DNA of 20,914 nucleotides from DASPKW01 sp038244055. GTDB taxonomy: Bacteria > Planctomycetota > Phycisphaerae > Tepidisphaerales > Tepidisphaeraceae. A model generated the notes under the pieces. That model saw only the letters and a program-made list of their open reading frames with translations. It was not told the DNA's origin and did no database searches. This document shows, piece after piece, positions 18,239-20,914 of the stretch (its first letter is position 1; every line of letters starts with the position of its first letter). Location of the stretch: assembly GCA_038244055.1 (NCBI GenBank), contig JBBRTW010000067.1, forward strand, positions 1-20,914, written 5' to 3'. The position numbers and the translations under genes were made by a program.

Positions 18239-20167
18239 ATGCTTTCCATTCTCGTCATCATTTTCGTCGGCCTGATCGGCTACTGGCACTGGATGCAGGG
18301 GCTGCTGAGCGGGTTCATCTCCGCGGTCATCGCGGTGGTGTCCGGCGCGATCGCCATGAGCCTGTATGAAGGCGTATCGGCCTCGCTCTCGGGCGGCAAA
18401 TTCAACGACCAGGCGCAGGGGGCGTGCCTGGTCGCGCTCTTCGCGGTGAGCTACATCGTATTGCGGTTCCTGTTCGATTCGATGGTGCCGGGAAATATCC
18501 GGGTGCCGGCAATAGTGGATGGGATCGGCGGGGCGCTCTTCGGCGTGGTGGCCGGTGGAATTGCGATGGGGCTGATCGTCATTGCGGCGCAGTATCTGCC
18601 TTTCGAGGCAAGCATCGCGGGGTATTGCCGATATCCCACCTCCGCCGCGCGCGCCGTGCGAATTTCACCGCCGAATGCGCGGCAGATGGATCGCTCGGTC
18701 AACGATGAACTCAAGAATGATGATCTGGCCGAGAAGGATGAGTCGGGACTGATCCTGCCGGTCGACGATCTCGTGCTGGCCTTATACAGCCATCTCAGCG
18801 ATGGCGGATCGCTGGATACGGGCAAGCCGTTCAAGGCAATCCATCCGAACCTGCTGCAGGAACTGTTCGGACAGCGCGTCGGCATCGAGGCCAGCGCCAA
18901 GCACACGGCGACCAACAAGAGCGGCGAGCAGGTCAGCATTGGGGAGTTTTTTATCCTCCCGGCCCGCCTCAATCAGGCCGCCGCGGAAATAGTGGCGATC
19001 CGCCCCAACAAAGACTACAAAGTCCCCCGCCTGGCGGGATCGGGAAAGGATTTTGTGGCGATTCAGATCCTGTTTTCGCAGGATGCCGCAGATGAACTGG
19101 AGCAAGAGCGCTATGTGCGCGTGGTCACCTCGGCCGTGCGTCTGGTGGCTCAGCCGGACCCGGCGGGCGGGTTCAAGAACTATTTCCCGATCGGCACGCT
19201 GGAAGATGGCAAGCTCTGGGTGAACAAAGCCGATGATGTGCTGTTCTTCAACGTGACCAAGGAGAACAATGGGGCGGTATTCGTATTCGAGGTGGATCAT
19301 TCGATTGTCGCCGAGGGAAAGACGGATCGAATCGCACCGGGAACATTCCTTGAAGTGAAGCGAACCGTTCAGTTTCCGCTCGAGGATGTCAAGATCAACA
19401 AGGCGATGCCGCGCGAAGATTCCAAATACTGGCCCTATCGCAAGACAGAGTTGAAAGCCCCGGGCACCAAGACCACGCCCAACCCGACTCCGGTCGCGGT
19501 CACACCGACTCCCACGCCGACCCCCACACCAACTCCGACACCCACCCCCACGCCCACTCCCACTCCAACCCCCACGCCGACCCCGACTCCAACGCCTTCG
19601 GCCGACAATGGCTGGGATACAGCGCCCCTGACGACGCCCGTATTTGTTGCGGCCGGGTCGCTGTTGCCCATGCCCGTCAATGTCGGTGTTCCCGATGCCG
19701 ATGCGGACCCCGTGGCCACCTCGGCCGTCACCGGCGTGCTCAAAGGCCGGAAGTTCGTCAGCCTGGAGATCATTCCCAGCGATTCGGGCGCAGCGCCCAA
19801 GGAACTCGCCAAGGGCGACTACACCGTCAAGGAACTGGCGGTGGCGGATACCAGCCGCGTTGTTCAGGTGAAGCTGACCCCGCGCACCGCGACGGACTGG
19901 GCCTGGGCCGCCAAGCTCGGCGATTTCGCGGTGGCCGATCAGGGCGGCGCGGTCTACAAAACGCGCGGCGCTCTGGTGACGATCACGCTCTCGGATGGTT
20001 CGCAGCGGATCAGCGCCCATTACGAATCGGAGAAAGACATCGCGACGGTTGCCAAAGCCGAAGGCGCGGCCACGGGCGTGACCCTGTTCTTCGTGATCCC
20101 CAAGGCCTCAAAGGCGACGGAGATTCGGTATCTGGAGAAGGCGGGCGGGCCGCCGCTGGAGAAGTAG
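18239..20167 (+). CDS. CvpA-like membrane protein with Pro-Thr linker and C-terminal extracytoplasmic domain
   Basis: A 642-aa protein. The first 120 residues form four membrane helices (about 2-17, 22-44, 62-80, 97-120) with 'WMQGLLSGFISAVIAVVSGAIA' and 'VDGIGGALFGVVAGGIAMGLIVI', a pattern like the CvpA family (colicin V production, cell-envelope integrity). A long soluble region follows with beta-rich segments ('YVRVVTSAVRLVAQPDPAGGFKNYFPIG', 'LEVKRTVQFPLEDVKINK'). A perfect Pro-Thr repeat at residues 423-453 links it to a C-terminal domain of about 190 residues with no recognised family. CvpA proteins usually end near 160-200 aa, so this is a large C-terminal extension. It lies 66 bp after the PilB-like gene on the same strand, probably in one operon with it. 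The ATG at 18239 has no clear Shine-Dalgarno site. Confidence 0.75.
   Translation: MLSILVIIFVGLIGYWHWMQGLLSGFISAVIAVVSGAIAMSLYEGVSASLSGGKFNDQAQGACLVALFAVSYIVLRFLFDSMVPGNIRVPAIVDGIGGALFGVVAGGIAMGLIVIAAQYLPFEASIAGYCRYPTSAARAVRISPPNARQMDRSVNDELKNDDLAEKDESGLILPVDDLVLALYSHLSDGGSLDTGKPFKAIHPNLLQELFGQRVGIEASAKHTATNKSGEQVSIGEFFILPARLNQAAAEIVAIRPNKDYKVPRLAGSGKDFVAIQILFSQDAADELEQERYVRVVTSAVRLVAQPDPAGGFKNYFPIGTLEDGKLWVNKADDVLFFNVTKENNGAVFVFEVDHSIVAEGKTDRIAPGTFLEVKRTVQFPLEDVKINKAMPREDSKYWPYRKTELKAPGTKTTPNPTPVAVTPTPTPTPTPTPTPTPTPTPTPTPTPTPTPTPSADNGWDTAPLTTPVFVAAGSLLPMPVNVGVPDADADPVATSAVTGVLKGRKFVSLEIIPSDSGAAPKELAKGDYTVKELAVADTSRVVQVKLTPRTATDWAWAAKLGDFAVADQGGAVYKTRGALVTITLSDGSQRISAHYESEKDIATVAKAEGAATGVTLFFVIPKASKATEIRYLEKAGGPPLEK
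19505..19597 (+). repeat. Pro-Thr coding repeat
   Basis: Thirty-one codons alternate Pro and Thr (15 pairs plus a final Pro) in the CvpA-like gene. Pro uses CCC, CCG, CCA and CCT and Thr uses ACC, ACG, ACA and ACT, so the DNA is not a simple hexamer array: the peptide is conserved while the codons have diverged. Such linkers are extended and often span the cell wall or periplasm. Confidence 0.9.
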
Positions 20168-20218
20168 GAATCAGCTCGACCGTGCTGAAAAACTCGTGGT
20201 AGGAGCACTGCGGCATGC

Positions 20219-20224
20219 TATAAT
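20219..20224 (+). promoter_or_regulatory. -10 box TATAAT for antitoxin gene
   Basis: A perfect TATAAT ends 6 nt before the ATG at 20231, so the mRNA should start at or beside the start codon. No matching -35 and no Shine-Dalgarno site are present. Confidence 0.55.
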
Positions 20225-20230
20225 GCCTTT

Positions 20231-20485
20231 ATGACGCTGACGATCTCCATTCCCCCCGCGGCCGAGGCGCGCCTTCGGGAAATCGCCGAGGCATCGGGTA
20301 CGGACCTCTCCACCTACGTTTCCAAGCTCCTGGAACAGACTGCGGCGAAGAATTCGCTCGAGGAGATTTTGGACCCCCTGCGGAGAGAATTCGCCGATGC
20401 GCGGACCACGGATGAGCAGTTGATTGAGGAAATCACCGCGGCTCAGGCGGCATATCGTACTGGAAAACACCGGGAGATTGCGTGA
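20231..20485 (+). CDS. Ribbon-helix-helix-type antitoxin
   Basis: An 84-aa protein whose N-terminus 'MTLTISIPPAAEARLREIAEASGTDLSTYVSKLLEQ' fits a ribbon-helix-helix DNA-binding fold: a beta strand ('LTISIP') followed by two helices separated by 'SGTDLS'. The second half, 'SLEEILDPLRREFADARTTDEQLIEEITAAQAAYR', resembles the toxin-binding tail of antitoxins paired with PIN-domain toxins. In the family the protein represses its own promoter and neutralises the toxin. The start is supported by TATAAT 6 nt upstream. The stop TGA at 20483-20485 overlaps a GTG that begins a PIN-toxin remnant, the usual antitoxin-toxin coupling. With the toxin broken, this antitoxin appears to be an orphan. Confidence 0.75.
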   Translation: MTLTISIPPAAEARLREIAEASGTDLSTYVSKLLEQTAAKNSLEEILDPLRREFADARTTDEQLIEEITAAQAAYRTGKHREIA

Positions 20486-20553
20486 ACTAGGCCGCGCCGC
20501 GCGTGGTGCTCGACACGGTTGTATTCGTGCAGGCGCTCATCAAATCAATGGGT
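20482..20553 (+). pseudogene. PIN-domain toxin remnant (nonsense codon and truncated)
   Basis: From GTG at 20482, overlapping the antitoxin stop by 4 nt (GTGA), the frame reads M-N-stop-A-A-P-R-V-V-L-D-T-V-V-F-V-Q-A-L-I-K-S-M-G. 'RVVLDTVVFVQALI' is the first strand and helix of a PIN nuclease with its first catalytic Asp. The TAG at 20488-20490 interrupts codon 3. After 'KSMG' the similarity ends and the sequence becomes the 3' end of the PDZ gene on the other strand; the rest of the PIN domain, with its other acidic residues, is missing. A restart at GTG 20503 could bypass the nonsense codon but not the truncation. Confidence 0.7.
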
Positions 20554-20914
20554 AGGAATCTGAATCAAATCCTTCAGCGGCCCCGTCGGCCCGCCGCTTG
20601 TCTTGCCGGGTGCGACTGTGGAAGGCGCTGCAGGTGCCAAAGGCAGCGTAACGCGGTTCCCATCGCGCATCACCGTCAGTGTCCGCCCTCGTGCGTGGGC
20701 CTCGAATAAGAGATCGGTCGCCATGTCCCCATCGCTGGCCATGTCGAACGACATTTCGTTGGTTCCCAGGATGACATCGCCGGCCTTGAAGCCGAATTGC
20801 TTGTCCATGATGCCGCCGGGAACGATGTCCTTCACCAGCAGCGATTGGAATTTGCCCGAGCGCGAGAGGGGTTCGAGCGTGATCGAGGTCTTGGCCTCGG
20901 CGAGCCCTTCGCGG
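20545..20914 (-). CDS. PDZ-domain protein, C-terminal part (5' end outside window)
   Basis: The minus-strand frame is open from the window edge to TGA at 20545-20547, giving about 122 C-terminal residues. 'SLLVKDIVPGGIMDKQFGFKAGDVILGTNEMSFD' is a PDZ-type peptide-binding core: the 'V..I.PGG.....GFKAGDVIL..N' pattern matches PDZ domains of HtrA/DegP-like and other envelope proteins. A strand pair 'RGRTLTVMRDGNRVTLPL' completes the domain, followed by a Pro/Ala/Gly-rich tail ending 'IQIPTH'. Whether a protease domain lies upstream cannot be seen. GTG 20833-20835 is internal to the domain and not a real start. It is convergent with the broken toxin gene; their ends overlap by a few bases. Confidence 0.75.
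   Translation of the reverse strand, partial: REGLAEAKTSITLEPLSRSGKFQSLLVKDIVPGGIMDKQFGFKAGDVILGTNEMSFDMASDGDMATDLLFEAHARGRTLTVMRDGNRVTLPLAPAAPSTVAPGKTSGGPTGPLKDLIQIPTH

Noticed and set aside
18782..20020. 412-codon open frame on the minus strand within the CvpA-like gene
   Set aside because: It covers the complement of the Pro-Thr repeat (giving Gly-rich residues) and has no start context or family signature.

Overview
The window is GC-rich, gene-dense bacterial chromosome. I infer Planctomycetota, probably a Phycisphaerae-like lineage. The grounds are an ECF-type sigma gene followed by a small unknown protein, a prepilin-like gene with the G-F-T-x-x-E signature and a C-terminal 'H...LYADMH' motif, many start codons without a Shine-Dalgarno sequence, and abundant short dispersed repeats. 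No rRNA, tRNA or complete mobile element was seen, so the taxonomy rests on style and not on a marker gene.

Layout. 2-469 (+) is the 3' end of a prephenate dehydratase gene (pheA), convergent with a UvrD/PcrA/Rep-type helicase (482-2497, -). A repeat-rich gap of 305 bp separates the helicase from three more minus-strand genes: queE (2803-3498), a small unknown gene (3598-3888) and an ECF-like sigma factor (4027-4767). A divergent regulatory region with two palindromes (4788-4864) leads to plus-strand rlmN (4894-6192), a PEGA-type lipoprotein (6411-6902), a prepilin-like protein (6981-7892) and mfd (8144-11899). mfd is convergent with xseA (11918-13354, -). From 13477 the plus strand carries a GT-C-like multi-spanning membrane protein, a small Cys-containing unknown, a 3-TM protein, a membrane-anchored GspE/PilB-like protein whose Walker A and Walker B motifs are degenerate, and a CvpA-like protein with a Pro-Thr linker. 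The window ends with a ribbon-helix-helix-type antitoxin, a broken PIN-toxin remnant, and the 3' end of a PDZ protein gene on the minus strand.

Functional themes. DNA repair is represented by the helicase, Mfd and ExoVII large subunit. RNA modification is represented by RlmN (23S rRNA/tRNA m2A) and QueE (queuosine/7-deazaguanine). Three adjacent membrane genes (15807-20167) look like a co-directed envelope module built around a pseudo-ATPase of the type II secretion/type IV pilus family.

Most unusual features. (1) Tandem arrays with a period of 7 bp (some 8 bp) occur between genes and also in frame inside two conserved housekeeping genes, rlmN and mfd, where they add low-complexity peptide inserts. 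In several cases they are paired arrays around a spacer of about 60 bp. (2) The PilB-like protein lacks the Walker A lysine and the Walker B glutamate but keeps the zinc-binding cysteines, and has three N-terminal membrane segments. (3) Mfd ends in a SHOCT-like segment. (4) -10-like hexamers lie 6-9 nt upstream of the ATG of at least six genes, suggesting leaderless transcripts.
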